From Vulcanimicrobiota bacterium (lineage in GTDB: Bacteria > Vulcanimicrobiota > Vulcanimicrobiia > Vulcanimicrobiales > Vulcanimicrobiaceae), in NCBI GenBank assembly GCA_013036105.1, contig JAAXCX010000005.1, positions 1 through 64,000 on the forward strand: a DNA stretch of 64,000 bases, read 5' to 3'. Shown here one piece after another: positions 41,280 to 49,749 of the stretch (positions are counted from its first letter, which is position 1; every line of letters begins with the position of its first letter). Position numbers and translations under genes: made by a program. Under the pieces are notes generated by a model, which saw nothing but the letters and a program-made list of their open reading frames with translations, did not search any database and had not been told where the DNA came from.

Positions 41280-42917
41280 TCAGGGAATCGGGATCTCTTT
41301 CACTACCTGCATGGTGCGCGAGTCAATCTTCGCTAGTTTTTGCGCCCAGGTTTCCACGACCCAGATCACGCCGTGCGGTGTGGTCGTGATACCGGTCGGC
41401 CCGGCGTCCGGCGTTGGCAGCCGGGTTGCGCCAATTTTACCGTCATTCGTTAGATGCATAACGAGATTCTGGTACGGCACGGTCCACCAAATCGTGTCTT
41501 GCCGATCGATGGTCGCGTGCATGTCGCCCGCATGTGGCCACGCGAGCTTCGGAGTCCATCGCGTTGCGACGCCAGGTATCGCGGTGCCGTCGTACTGGAC
41601 AGCCTTTCCAGCGCGCACACATGCGGCGCTCAAATCGGTGAGCACACACGGCACCCCACGCGCGTCAACCACATGCAACTGGTGCCAGCACGGACATTTT
41701 GGCTTAATGTTTGATATCGACTGAACGACCTTGCCGTCAAGGTTGACCCGCATAATGTTCTCGTTGAATAGCCATGCGCCGTCCGAAAGCGCACCTACGT
41801 CCCAAATAAACGATGAGCTCGCGTACCGGCGCAGGGGGGCTCCCGTCAGAAATGAGCCATACCAATTGCCGGTTCCAAACCACATGCCGCCTTCCGGCGC
41901 AGGTGATATGGAAGCGACGCCAAGCGGTTCGGTGGGCAAGCCGTTCTCGCCGCCCACAACATTGTACACATCGCTAACGTTCTGCACTTCGCGGATTGAG
42001 CCGTCGGGATAGGCAGCGCCGAAAGCGCGGGAATTGGCCTCCGTAAAAAAGGCCACTCCATGGGCGCCGACGGTAACAGAGCGCGGCATGCGCGGCCCCC
42101 AAGGACCGTCACCGACCGGGTAGATCGAAAGCTCGTCACCAACGAAGTGTCCAATCGCGTTTCCGAATATTTCCGTAAACCAAATGGAGCCATCTTCGGA
42201 AGCTGCGATGTCTGACGGCTGTGCGCGCACATCCAGATGGAATGTGTGAAAACCTGAGCTTTCATCGTACTGTACGATCGTGGATGCAGGACGATTTAGA
42301 AACCAGAGCTTGCCCGTTTTGTCGGACACAATGACAGAGGGCTCGTTGAAGGGAGCTCGCCCGGCGACGGCGTTTTTTATCTCGGAGCTCGTGACGTTGC
42401 GAAGAACGTAACCGCCAAATGTGGTCCGTGCGCTTGGCACACCGATGCTTGCGATCACCGAGCCATTAGCGGTCATAAGGCGCAAGATGTAACGGCCACG
42501 CGCAACAATATCCGTGTACCAAGCATCGTTCTCTAACTGTACTGAAAACCGAGAACGGATCGGTGCGTCAAGGGGATCTAACTCCGCACGCGCGACGCGT
42601 AACGGGAGCGTACCGGCCGCCGAATACCACATTTCTTCCGTGAAGTTCGGGCCGTCCTTACCATTTAATAGACGCAGCGTTACGTGTCGCGTTTTCCCCG
42701 GGAGTGCGACGGCCCGCCAGTGGATGTGGCAATTGGGCGTCGTTCCAACAATACGGTAATAGCCCGGAGTGACGTTCACTTCCCATTGCCCGGCGGCCAT
42801 CGCTTGAACTCGCTGCGGCGCAGGAGCCATCTCGAGCGCCGGTCTGCCGGAGCCGTTCGTGCACGGCAATAACGAGATGAAGAGATGAGAAACTACCGTA
42901 GCCAGCACCGGGAACAT
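41280..42917 (-). CDS. Secreted Vgb-like (virginiamycin B lyase-type) beta-propeller protein
   Basis: A 545-residue exported protein. After a signal peptide (about 1-21) comes a beta-rich domain (about 35-180) and then propeller blades of the Vgb/NHL type, such as PSDIAASEDGSIWFTE and PTGITTTPHGVIWVVE. True virginiamycin lyases are shorter and cytoplasmic; this is probably a sensor or binding propeller. ATG 42917 has AGGGGG five bases upstream; GTG 42923 is an alternative. Stands alone downstream of the bifunctional nuclease gene by 17 bases, so it may be its operon partner. Confidence 0.65.
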   Translation of the reverse strand: MFPVLATVVSHLFISLLPCTNGSGRPALEMAPAPQRVQAMAAGQWEVNVTPGYYRIVGTTPNCHIHWRAVALPGKTRHVTLRLLNGKDGPNFTEEMWYSAAGTLPLRVARAELDPLDAPIRSRFSVQLENDAWYTDIVARGRYILRLMTANGSVIASIGVPSARTTFGGYVLRNVTSSEIKNAVAGRAPFNEPSVIVSDKTGKLWFLNRPASTIVQYDESSGFHTFHLDVRAQPSDIAASEDGSIWFTEIFGNAIGHFVGDELSIYPVGDGPWGPRMPRSVTVGAHGVAFFTEANSRAFGAAYPDGSIREVQNVSDVYNVVGGENGLPTEPLGVASISPAPEGGMWFGTGNWYGSFLTGAPLRRYASSSFIWDVGALSDGAWLFNENIMRVNLDGKVVQSISNIKPKCPCWHQLHVVDARGVPCVLTDLSAACVRAGKAVQYDGTAIPGVATRWTPKLAWPHAGDMHATIDRQDTIWWTVPYQNLVMHLTNDGKIGATRLPTPDAGPTGITTTPHGVIWVVETWAQKLAKIDSRTMQVVKEIPIP

Positions 42918-42934
42918 CGACACCCCCTAAACCG

Positions 42935-43408
42935 CTATCGGTTAAAATCGCTCGGTTTCAGATCCTCGATAAATTTCTTGAACTTCTCGATATCGGCTTC
43001 GCCGGTTTTTTCGCTGGAGATCGATTCTTCGAGCACGATTTTGTCGGCAACGTAAATGGGCGCGCTCATGCGCAGCGCCAGCGCGATGCCGTCGGACGGG
43101 CGCGTATCTACTTCTTGCAGTTCGCCGTTTTTGCGCACGACGAGTTTGGCGAAGAATGTGGACTCACGGATGTCGTGGATGACGACTTGTTCGAGCCGCG
43201 CTTCGAGCGTTTCGAAGATCGTGCGGATGAGATCGTGGGTGAGCGGGCGCGGAACTTGCGCGCCTTCGAGCGCCAGCGCGATCGCGGTCGCTTCGAACGG
43301 GCCGATGAGAATTGGAAGGAAGCGTTGTCCGTCGACGTCTTTGAGGATGACGACCGGATCGTGCGTGAGCAGATCGATCCCGAGCTTATCGACCTTCATC
43401 TGGCGCAT
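42935..43408 (-). CDS. Bifunctional nuclease (BFN/DUF151) family protein
   Basis: A 157-residue protein of the DUF151 family: DPVVILKDVDGQRFLPILIGPFEATAIALALEG and the DTRPSDGIALALRMSAPIYV signature are clear. Family members show DNase/RNase activity in plants and thermophiles. ATG 43408 is preferred; an in-frame reading further upstream would run into divergent ychF. A TACGTT box nine bases before the ATG predicts a near-leaderless mRNA. Confidence 0.88.
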   Translation of the reverse strand: MRQMKVDKLGIDLLTHDPVVILKDVDGQRFLPILIGPFEATAIALALEGAQVPRPLTHDLIRTIFETLEARLEQVVIHDIRESTFFAKLVVRKNGELQEVDTRPSDGIALALRMSAPIYVADKIVLEESISSEKTGEADIEKFKKFIEDLKPSDFNR

Positions 43409-43417
43409 GCCTATCCA

Positions 43418-43423
43418 AACGTA
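43418..43423 (-). promoter_or_regulatory. Possible -10 box of the bifunctional nuclease gene
   Basis: Minus-strand TACGTT nine bases before ATG 43408. The 79-base gap to divergent ychF would hold both promoters. Confidence 0.35.
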
Positions 43424-43487
43424 CGCGCTCGGAAGCGCTCTGCCTGCCAGGTCGCCGAAGCAGCCCAGCCGAACGGAGCGCGGTTCC

Positions 43488-44582
43488 ATGGCGCTATCCT
43501 GCGGTATCGTCGGTTTGCCCAACGTCGGCAAGTCCACAATCTTTAACGCGCTCACGCGGTCCGCGCAGGCGTTGGCCGCCAACTACCCGTTTGCCACGAT
43601 CGAACCCAACGTCGGCGAGGTGCCGGTGCCCGACGAGCGGCTCGACGCGCTAGCCGAGATCGAAAAGTCCGAACGTATCGTTCCGGCGACCGTCCGCTTT
43701 GTGGACATCGCCGGATTGGTGCGCGGCGCGAGTTCGGGGCAGGGCCTGGGCAACGCTTTTTTGAGCCACATTCGCGAGACCGACGCGATCGCGATGGTCG
43801 TCCGGTGCTTTCACGACGAAAATGTCATCCACGTCGAGGGCGGACCCGATCCGGCCCGCGATATCGAGATCGTCGGCCTCGAGCTGGCGCTCGCGGACCT
43901 GGCTTCCCTGCAAAAGCGAGTCGACAAACTCGCTCGCGAGGCCCGCGCCAACCCGAAGATGCGGCCCAAAGTCGCGGCTACCGAGAACCTGATCGCGGCG
44001 CTGGAGCAAGGGCGCCCGGCGCGGTCGTTTCCGGCCGGATCCGACGAAGCGGACGTGGCCGGCGAATCGTTTCTGCTGACCGCTAAGCCTCTGTTGTATG
44101 TGGCCAACGTCGATGAGGAGCAACTCACCGCGCCAGGGCCGCTGGTGCAAGCCGTGGAGGCCATTGCGAAGGGCGAGGGCAGCCGCGTCGTCGTCCTGAG
44201 CGGCAAGGTCGAGGCCGAACTGGCTGGCTTGACCGACGCGGAAGCTGTCGAATTCCGGCACGAGCTCGGCATCGAGCGCAGCGGCCTGGACCGACTGGCG
44301 GCCAGCGCCTACGACGCGCTCGGGCTTATGACGTTCCTGACCGCCGGCCCCAAGGAGAGCCGGGCGTGGCCCATCGAGCGCGGGACCAGGGCGCCGCAAG
44401 CCGCCGGCACCATTCACACCGACATCGAGCGCGGCTTCATTCGGGCAGAAATCGTAGACTACGCCGATTACGTGCGCTATAAAACGATGGACGCGCTGCG
44501 GGCAGCGGGCAAGGTGCGCAGCGAGGGTAAGGATTATGTCATGCGAGAAGGCGATGTCGTGAACTTTCGGTTTAACGTGTGA
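43488..44582 (+). CDS. ychF: Redox-regulated ATPase YchF (Obg family)
   Basis: A 364-residue member of the Obg/YchF P-loop proteins. G1 is GLPNVGKST (9-17), followed by NYPFATIEPNVG, the G3-type DIAGLVRGASSGQGLGN (about 65-81) and a C-terminal TGS-like domain with EIVDYADYVRYKTMDALRAAGKVRSEGKDYVM. ATG chosen at the family start, with GGAG ten bases upstream. Its stop overlaps gdhA's GTG start. Confidence 0.95.
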   Translation: MALSCGIVGLPNVGKSTIFNALTRSAQALAANYPFATIEPNVGEVPVPDERLDALAEIEKSERIVPATVRFVDIAGLVRGASSGQGLGNAFLSHIRETDAIAMVVRCFHDENVIHVEGGPDPARDIEIVGLELALADLASLQKRVDKLAREARANPKMRPKVAATENLIAALEQGRPARSFPAGSDEADVAGESFLLTAKPLLYVANVDEEQLTAPGPLVQAVEAIAKGEGSRVVVLSGKVEAELAGLTDAEAVEFRHELGIERSGLDRLAASAYDALGLMTFLTAGPKESRAWPIERGTRAPQAAGTIHTDIERGFIRAEIVDYADYVRYKTMDALRAAGKVRSEGKDYVMREGDVVNFRFNV

Positions 44583-45850
44583 ACCCTACAGTAACCACCA
44601 CCGCGCGCGATGTTTCGGTCTTTGGCGACGGCATCGCGTATTTCAACGAAGCGGCCGAGCTGCTCCAACTCGAGCGCTCGATGCGCGCGATTCTCACCCA
44701 TCCGTCGCGTCAAATTATTTTCTCGATCCCGTTCCAGCGCGACTCGGGCGAGTTCGAGGTCTACACCGGTTATCGCGTGCAGTACAATTTCGCGCGCGGT
44801 CCCGTCAAAGGCGGCATTCGCTACCATCCGGGAGTGACGCTCGACGAAGTCACGGCGCTCGCGTTTTGGATGACCTGGAAATGCGCGGTTGTGGATTTGC
44901 CGTTCGGCGGCGCAAAGGGCGGCGTGACGTGCGATCCGTCAAAACTTTCCGATAGCGAACTCGAGCGCATCACGCGCCGCTACGCGGCGGAGCTGGTGGA
45001 AGTGGTCGGACCGGACAAAGATGTTCCTGCGCCCGATGTCGGGACGAACTCCAAGACGATGGCGTGGTTCATGGACACATACTCGATGCACATGCGCCAA
45101 ACGGTGCCGGGCGTCGTAACCGGCAAACCGCTGGCGATTGGCGGATCGAAGGGGCGCGTCGAAGCGACCGGACGCGGCGTTACGATCGTTGCGATGGACG
45201 AGATGGAGAACATGAAGATCAAGCCGTCGCAAACGAAAGTCATCATTCAGGGGTTTGGCAACGTCGGCATGTGGGCCGCGCGGTTGTTTGCGCAGCGCGG
45301 ATGTAAGATCGTTGGCATTTCCGACGTCACCGGCGCCTACTACAATCCGAAGGGTATCGATCTCGAAAAGGCGATTGAGCTAGCGGAGCAAGATCACAAT
45401 CTGGCGGCGTTTCGCGGCGGGGATAAAATCAGCAACGCGGAGCTGCTGGTAAGCGAGTGCGACGTGCTTGTGCCCGCGGCGCTGGAGCGCGTGCTAACGT
45501 CGGAGAATGCGCCGAACGTGAAAGCGAAGCTCGTTGTTGAAGGCGCGAATGGCCCCACGACACCGGACGCCGACCATATTTTGAACGAGCGCGGCATAAC
45601 GGTCATTCCGGACATCATGGCCAACGCCGGCGGCGTTACGGTTTCATACTTCGAGTGGGTTCAAGACAAGATGGGCTACTTCTGGAAGCTCAACGAAGTG
45701 AACGACCGGCTCGAAGATACGCTCATTACCAACTTCCACGAATTGCGCAGTATCGCCAACCGGCATAAAATTCCGTACCGCACCGCCGCGTATATGGTGG
45801 CGATCGATCGGGTCGTTCAGTCGCTAAAGCTTCGCGGGGTTTACGCGTAG
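44579..45850 (+). CDS. gdhA: Glutamate dehydrogenase
   Basis: A 423-residue hexamer-type glutamate dehydrogenase linking 2-oxoglutarate and ammonia to glutamate. The catalytic Lys113 is in LPFGGAKGG, the glutamate site in GPVKGGIRYHP, and the Rossmann loop in QGFGNVGMWAA (about 222-232). Coenzyme preference is not decided by sight. GTG start coupled to ychF. Ends six bases before a convergent gene. Confidence 0.95.
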   Translation: MNPTVTTTARDVSVFGDGIAYFNEAAELLQLERSMRAILTHPSRQIIFSIPFQRDSGEFEVYTGYRVQYNFARGPVKGGIRYHPGVTLDEVTALAFWMTWKCAVVDLPFGGAKGGVTCDPSKLSDSELERITRRYAAELVEVVGPDKDVPAPDVGTNSKTMAWFMDTYSMHMRQTVPGVVTGKPLAIGGSKGRVEATGRGVTIVAMDEMENMKIKPSQTKVIIQGFGNVGMWAARLFAQRGCKIVGISDVTGAYYNPKGIDLEKAIELAEQDHNLAAFRGGDKISNAELLVSECDVLVPAALERVLTSENAPNVKAKLVVEGANGPTTPDADHILNERGITVIPDIMANAGGVTVSYFEWVQDKMGYFWKLNEVNDRLEDTLITNFHELRSIANRHKIPYRTAAYMVAIDRVVQSLKLRGVYA

Positions 45851-45855
45851 AAGCC

Positions 45856-46539
45856 TTATTGTGCTCGCGCCTGCTCGTAAACAAGGCTGCCGACGAAACC
45901 CTGCCAGCCCTCGCCCTCAAGTAACCGCTTCACGGGGTCTATCGGACTCAACGCGGAGGCAGCGTCTCGCGACAATTGAGGATCATAACTGACTCTTACT
46001 TGGCCATTAACCATTATCCTAAATGGTAACAGGAATGGCAAAAGCGTTTTTTGGCTTGCGAATGAAGTTACTGGCCCTTTGGAAAAGGTTCCGGTGATTT
46101 GAAAATATTCTTCCTCGTTTGGGGATTGAGTTTGATAAGCTTTCGCTAAGAGGTCCAGCACAGTGGTTCGATTTCGGTAGATGGCCATGAACCTATCATG
46201 GAGTTCACTGGGTTGATTGGCGTCTCGAAAGATACGTAACTGTCGCTGGTATGCCGCTTCAGCCGTAGCATCCAGCCACTTCTGAGTTACAATTTGCGAA
46301 AATCCGGCGGCCGCATTCTGTTGAGGATGTTTTAGGGCGGCGACCAATTCCGAGATGGAAACGCGCGGATTTGTCCCTTGACACGTGGCGCGGCAGAGCA
46401 GATAGTACCGGCTCACGTGATTTCCCTCGGACGTAAAGCTGTAGTGATTCGTGCTGAGAACCACTTGGGTGAATCTCTGCTTGCTCAAGCCGACTTGAAT
46501 GATAGTTAGAGCAACGAGCGCTGCGATCAATATTTTCAT
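45856..46539 (-). CDS. Membrane-anchored or secreted protein of atypical composition, unknown
   Basis: A 227-residue protein with an N-terminal hydrophobic helix (about 2-15) that may be a signal or an anchor. The rest is mixed alpha/beta with several Gln- and Tyr-rich segments; no family recognised. ATG 46539 with a weak AAGAA upstream. GC is markedly lower than around it (about 42% by hand count at 46021-46080), suggesting later arrival. It follows rhodanese by 100 bases. Confidence 0.55.
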   Translation of the reverse strand: MKILIAALVALTIIQVGLSKQRFTQVVLSTNHYSFTSEGNHVSRYYLLCRATCQGTNPRVSISELVAALKHPQQNAAAGFSQIVTQKWLDATAEAAYQRQLRIFRDANQPSELHDRFMAIYRNRTTVLDLLAKAYQTQSPNEEEYFQITGTFSKGPVTSFASQKTLLPFLLPFRIMVNGQVRVSYDPQLSRDAASALSPIDPVKRLLEGEGWQGFVGSLVYEQARAQ

Positions 46540-46639
46540 TTCTTGATATGTATCGTTAGTGCTACGCGGGCCTCGACAGGCTCGGCCGTGATTCGACATC
46601 GCGTTCGCCCCAAGGGCGATCGCGGCTCACCATGACAAT

Positions 46640-46942
46640 CTAGTCGGGCCGCGGCTCTAAAGGGAGGCCGGCCGATTGCCAAGCTGCGTAGCCGCCCTCC
46701 AGCGCTTCGGCGTTGTAGCCTCTTTCGCGTAACGTTTGCGCAACGCGCGAACATGAATTGCCGCTCCCGCAATAGAGCACGACGTGCTCGTCTTTGGTGA
46801 ATGGCAAATCGACCATCGCTTCGAGCGCCTCGCCGTCTGCACGCATTGAGCCTGGGATTTGCTGCTCGTCGGGCTTCTTGCGAATGTCGATGAGCTTCAG
46901 CTCGCCGGGTCGCGCTTTCTTGACGTCGTCGATGCTAGCCAT
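46640..46942 (-). CDS. Rhodanese-like sulfurtransferase domain protein
   Basis: A 100-residue single rhodanese domain. The active-site loop starts at Cys58, CGSGNSCS, after LIDIRKK (family CH2A motif). Single-domain rhodaneses move sulfane sulfur or act as thiol carriers. Cys64 is a second nearby cysteine. It starts three bases after the SGNH gene ends, so they are co-transcribed. No clear partner indicates its acceptor. Confidence 0.88.
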   Translation of the reverse strand: MASIDDVKKARPGELKLIDIRKKPDEQQIPGSMRADGEALEAMVDLPFTKDEHVVLYCGSGNSCSRVAQTLRERGYNAEALEGGYAAWQSAGLPLEPRPD

Positions 46943-46945
46943 CGG

Positions 46946-48499
46946 CTAGGGGAGCGGATACGGCCACGCCGGATTGATAGCGCGGATGACAAACGGGTTG
47001 TATGAATCCGTCTGCGCGATTGCTCCGACTTGCGCATTCGACAGCGGAGCGATTCCGAGGTTGTATTTCGTATCGAGCGCGCCGATGAAAACGTTCGCAA
47101 TTACCGCGTAACCCGTGTTCGACGGATGCAAACCGTCATAGCTCAGGATGCCGCCGCCGAATTGTAACGTCAGCGTCACGCCGGGAGCGAGCGTGAGGCC
47201 CGTCGCGGCCAGTGCCCTAAACTGCGTCGTAATTGGTGCAAGTGCAACGCCGGTCGCGGTGGCGGTCGAATCGATTGCCGAGTTATAGGCGGCGTTCAGT
47301 CCGATGACTTGCGCGGAAAACGCTGAGTCCAAATAGGTCGGACCGTCGCCGCTGCCGGGTCCGCCCGGATCGAGGTTCGGGGTAATGCTCGGCGAGGAAG
47401 AACCGAGTTCCGCCAGCACGCCGAAGAAACCCGACTCCGTCAAGAAACCGGTCGCGCCCGTGTACTTGCCGATAATGTACGCCTGCACGGCTCCGGCAAC
47501 GGGGGCCGGTACGCCGAGCTTCTGCAAGTCGGCCGAGATTTTTGCGGCCGGAAAGAATTGAGGAACCGGAAGTTCCCCGGTACCCGGGTTGCCGAGAATA
47601 TCAGGCAGATCGCCGACGACGACTTGCGATCCGCTCGCCTGCAGCGTCGTGATGATCTGCGTGAGGTCAGTTGCCAGTTGTGTGGGCGAATCGGTGACCG
47701 GCGAATTCCCGTGCGAGAAGATGAACTTCAGCAGGTCGTTTGCGCCAAGCCAAACCGTCGTGACTTTCGGTTTGAGCGAAACGGCGGCGTTGAGCATGGT
47801 CGGGTTGGGCAGCGTCGCTGCGAATTGGCCCAGCACCGGATAGAAGAGTTTGCTTTCGTCTTGGATGAGCGATTGCAGACCGCCCGAACTCGCGTCGCCC
47901 GGAAGGGTAACGTATGATGGGCAGCTCGTCCCCACCGGTCCCGGCGGCGCGCCGGTAATCGGCGCATTCATCGCGACGGCTTCATGCATGGTCGCGCCAG
48001 GAACGCCGAGGTTAGCAATCGGCGACGACGGAGCCATGCGCGTGAGCGGCCACGTTGCCTGTGAGTAGGCCTGTTGGTTGAATGCATCGCATCCGAGGTG
48101 CGTCGGCGCGAAACCCGCGTTTAAAGTGGAAACGACGAGTTGGCTTCCCAAGCCCGGCTTCACGATCAGCGGAAGCACGCCCGTGCTGGCGGCACTCTTT
48201 CCAGTGTATTGCTGATAGAGAAGCGACCAGAAGCCATTTTCTTGCGTCGGCGGCACGGCTGCGCCGGGAAGCGCGGAGATACCCGGCGCGGTTGCCGTTG
48301 GATCGCCGAGCTGTCCTTCGGATTGCTCGCCGAACGTCAGGCTGTCGCCGACGCCGACCAAATTCTGTTGCGTCAATCCTCCGCCCGCCGGTAACACGGG
48401 GGCAACGGGCACGCTGCCGTTACTGCCGACGCCGCCGCTGCAAGCCGCCAGAGCGATGAGTGTGAGCGCCGCCGCAGCGCGTTGGATAGTTGTTTGCAT
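46946..48499 (-). CDS. SGNH/GDSL-type hydrolase lipoprotein
   Basis: A 517-residue lipoprotein: signal peptide ending in lipobox LAAC (Cys20), followed by a low-complexity linker. Catalytic motifs of SGNH hydrolases are present: GVGDSLTFG (block I Ser), NLGVPGATM (block II), WLGANDLLK (block III) and YDGLHPSNTGYAV (block V Asp, His). It probably acts on a lipid or acylated polymer in the envelope. ATG 48499 fits GGGG ten bases upstream. Lies 17 bases after the outer-membrane protein gene on the same strand. Confidence 0.82.
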   Translation of the reverse strand: MQTTIQRAAAALTLIALAACSGGVGSNGSVPVAPVLPAGGGLTQQNLVGVGDSLTFGEQSEGQLGDPTATAPGISALPGAAVPPTQENGFWSLLYQQYTGKSAASTGVLPLIVKPGLGSQLVVSTLNAGFAPTHLGCDAFNQQAYSQATWPLTRMAPSSPIANLGVPGATMHEAVAMNAPITGAPPGPVGTSCPSYVTLPGDASSGGLQSLIQDESKLFYPVLGQFAATLPNPTMLNAAVSLKPKVTTVWLGANDLLKFIFSHGNSPVTDSPTQLATDLTQIITTLQASGSQVVVGDLPDILGNPGTGELPVPQFFPAAKISADLQKLGVPAPVAGAVQAYIIGKYTGATGFLTESGFFGVLAELGSSSPSITPNLDPGGPGSGDGPTYLDSAFSAQVIGLNAAYNSAIDSTATATGVALAPITTQFRALAATGLTLAPGVTLTLQFGGGILSYDGLHPSNTGYAVIANVFIGALDTKYNLGIAPLSNAQVGAIAQTDSYNPFVIRAINPAWPYPLP

Positions 48500-48516
48500 G
48501 TTGCTCATCCCCGTAA

Positions 48517-49710
48517 TTAAAACTGAATGACGCTGGGCGAACCGATACCGATTTGGATCTGCAACTGCGTCGCCTTCAGGCCTCCGACCGTCGGAACCGT
48601 ATTGGCCGAACACGGTAGCTGCAGGCAGTTGAGTTGCTTGATACCGTACGGCGTGTAGTTGGTCGGGCCGCCGCTATTGAGCACCAACTGTACGAACGCC
48701 GTTGGCCCCAAGCGCTGGGCAATCCCGGCAAAGTAAGCGGCCACATGCTGCGCGTACGGATCGGCGGGCAGATAGTCGCGCGAACTCTGCGGCTCCAGGA
48801 AGATTTTGGTGGTGGGCGTCGGGTTGTATTCGAGATAGAGAATCTGATAGAGCTGCGCGTGGTTCTGCTGGTTGAGTCCGGCCGTATGCACCAGCCACGA
48901 TGGCGCCACGGTGAACGTGCCGAACATCTTCGGCGTCTTCAAGAACGGAATCGTTACGGCCAGCGAGTAGACTTGCGTCGTGCGCGTGCTGATGCCGAAG
49001 TGCGGCACGCCGTTGAAATCGACGAACGGAACCACGTCGCCGTTACCGCCCGATGCGTTGACTTGCGACCAGCGCGAGACGTAGGTCGGCGTAACGACGA
49101 TCGGAATCTCCCGGCCGCGGAATTTTCCGACGTTGATCAGATTCTCCCAAAGTCCGAGAAAAAACTTATCTTTGGTCGTGACGTCAACCGGCGCACTGAT
49201 GCCGGTGCATGTGCTCGACGTCGCGCCGCTGAGATCGACGCAGCTCGGATTGACGCCCGGAATCGGCGGAAAGCCGCTAGGCAAGAAAAACGGAACTTGT
49301 CCGCTATTGAAACCGACCGGATAGTGCTGCAGTTCGTAATAGTTGGCGATAACGCTCATCTTCGGGCTGAAGCCGTAGCCTGCGACGACGTCGGTGCCGC
49401 CTTGCATCCACTTGTTTCCAAAGCTGCCGACATTGCCGTACGGATGCGCGAACGAGAAATCCACCGTGTACGTGAAGCCGGTCGGCAGACCGATTTCCGT
49501 TTTGCCTCCAACTGGAACCTGACCGACGGGCGGGACTTGCGCGACCGTGCCCGGGGGTAATCTGTGAGCATTCATCGCGTTCTTGATCGCGGTGTTCGCG
49601 CCGCGGACCACCGTGCCGTAGGGTCCGGTTACGTCGGCCAGCGCCGGCGCGGCGACAAGAGTAACCGAAATCACGCAGAGTGCGCCTGCACGAAAAAAAG
49701 AACGAAGCAT
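48517..49710 (-). CDS. Outer-membrane beta-barrel-like protein
   Basis: A 397-residue exported protein: signal peptide ending at ALAD (about 1-25), then many amphipathic strands with aromatic girdles (YTVDFSFAHPYG, VIANYYELQHY, TYVSRWSQV) and a C-terminal Phe, the usual barrel-insertion signal. Family not recognised; a porin or transport channel is possible. GGAG is ten bases before ATG 49710. It lies between the RND exporter and the SGNH lipoprotein on one strand, 39 bases after the exporter gene, so a shared role in export or lipid handling is plausible. Confidence 0.7.
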   Translation of the reverse strand: MLRSFFRAGALCVISVTLVAAPALADVTGPYGTVVRGANTAIKNAMNAHRLPPGTVAQVPPVGQVPVGGKTEIGLPTGFTYTVDFSFAHPYGNVGSFGNKWMQGGTDVVAGYGFSPKMSVIANYYELQHYPVGFNSGQVPFFLPSGFPPIPGVNPSCVDLSGATSSTCTGISAPVDVTTKDKFFLGLWENLINVGKFRGREIPIVVTPTYVSRWSQVNASGGNGDVVPFVDFNGVPHFGISTRTTQVYSLAVTIPFLKTPKMFGTFTVAPSWLVHTAGLNQQNHAQLYQILYLEYNPTPTTKIFLEPQSSRDYLPADPYAQHVAAYFAGIAQRLGPTAFVQLVLNSGGPTNYTPYGIKQLNCLQLPCSANTVPTVGGLKATQLQIQIGIGSPSVIQF

Positions 49711-49749
49711 CAAATCGATCTCCAGCTCCAGCGGTGTGGATTTTTGGGG

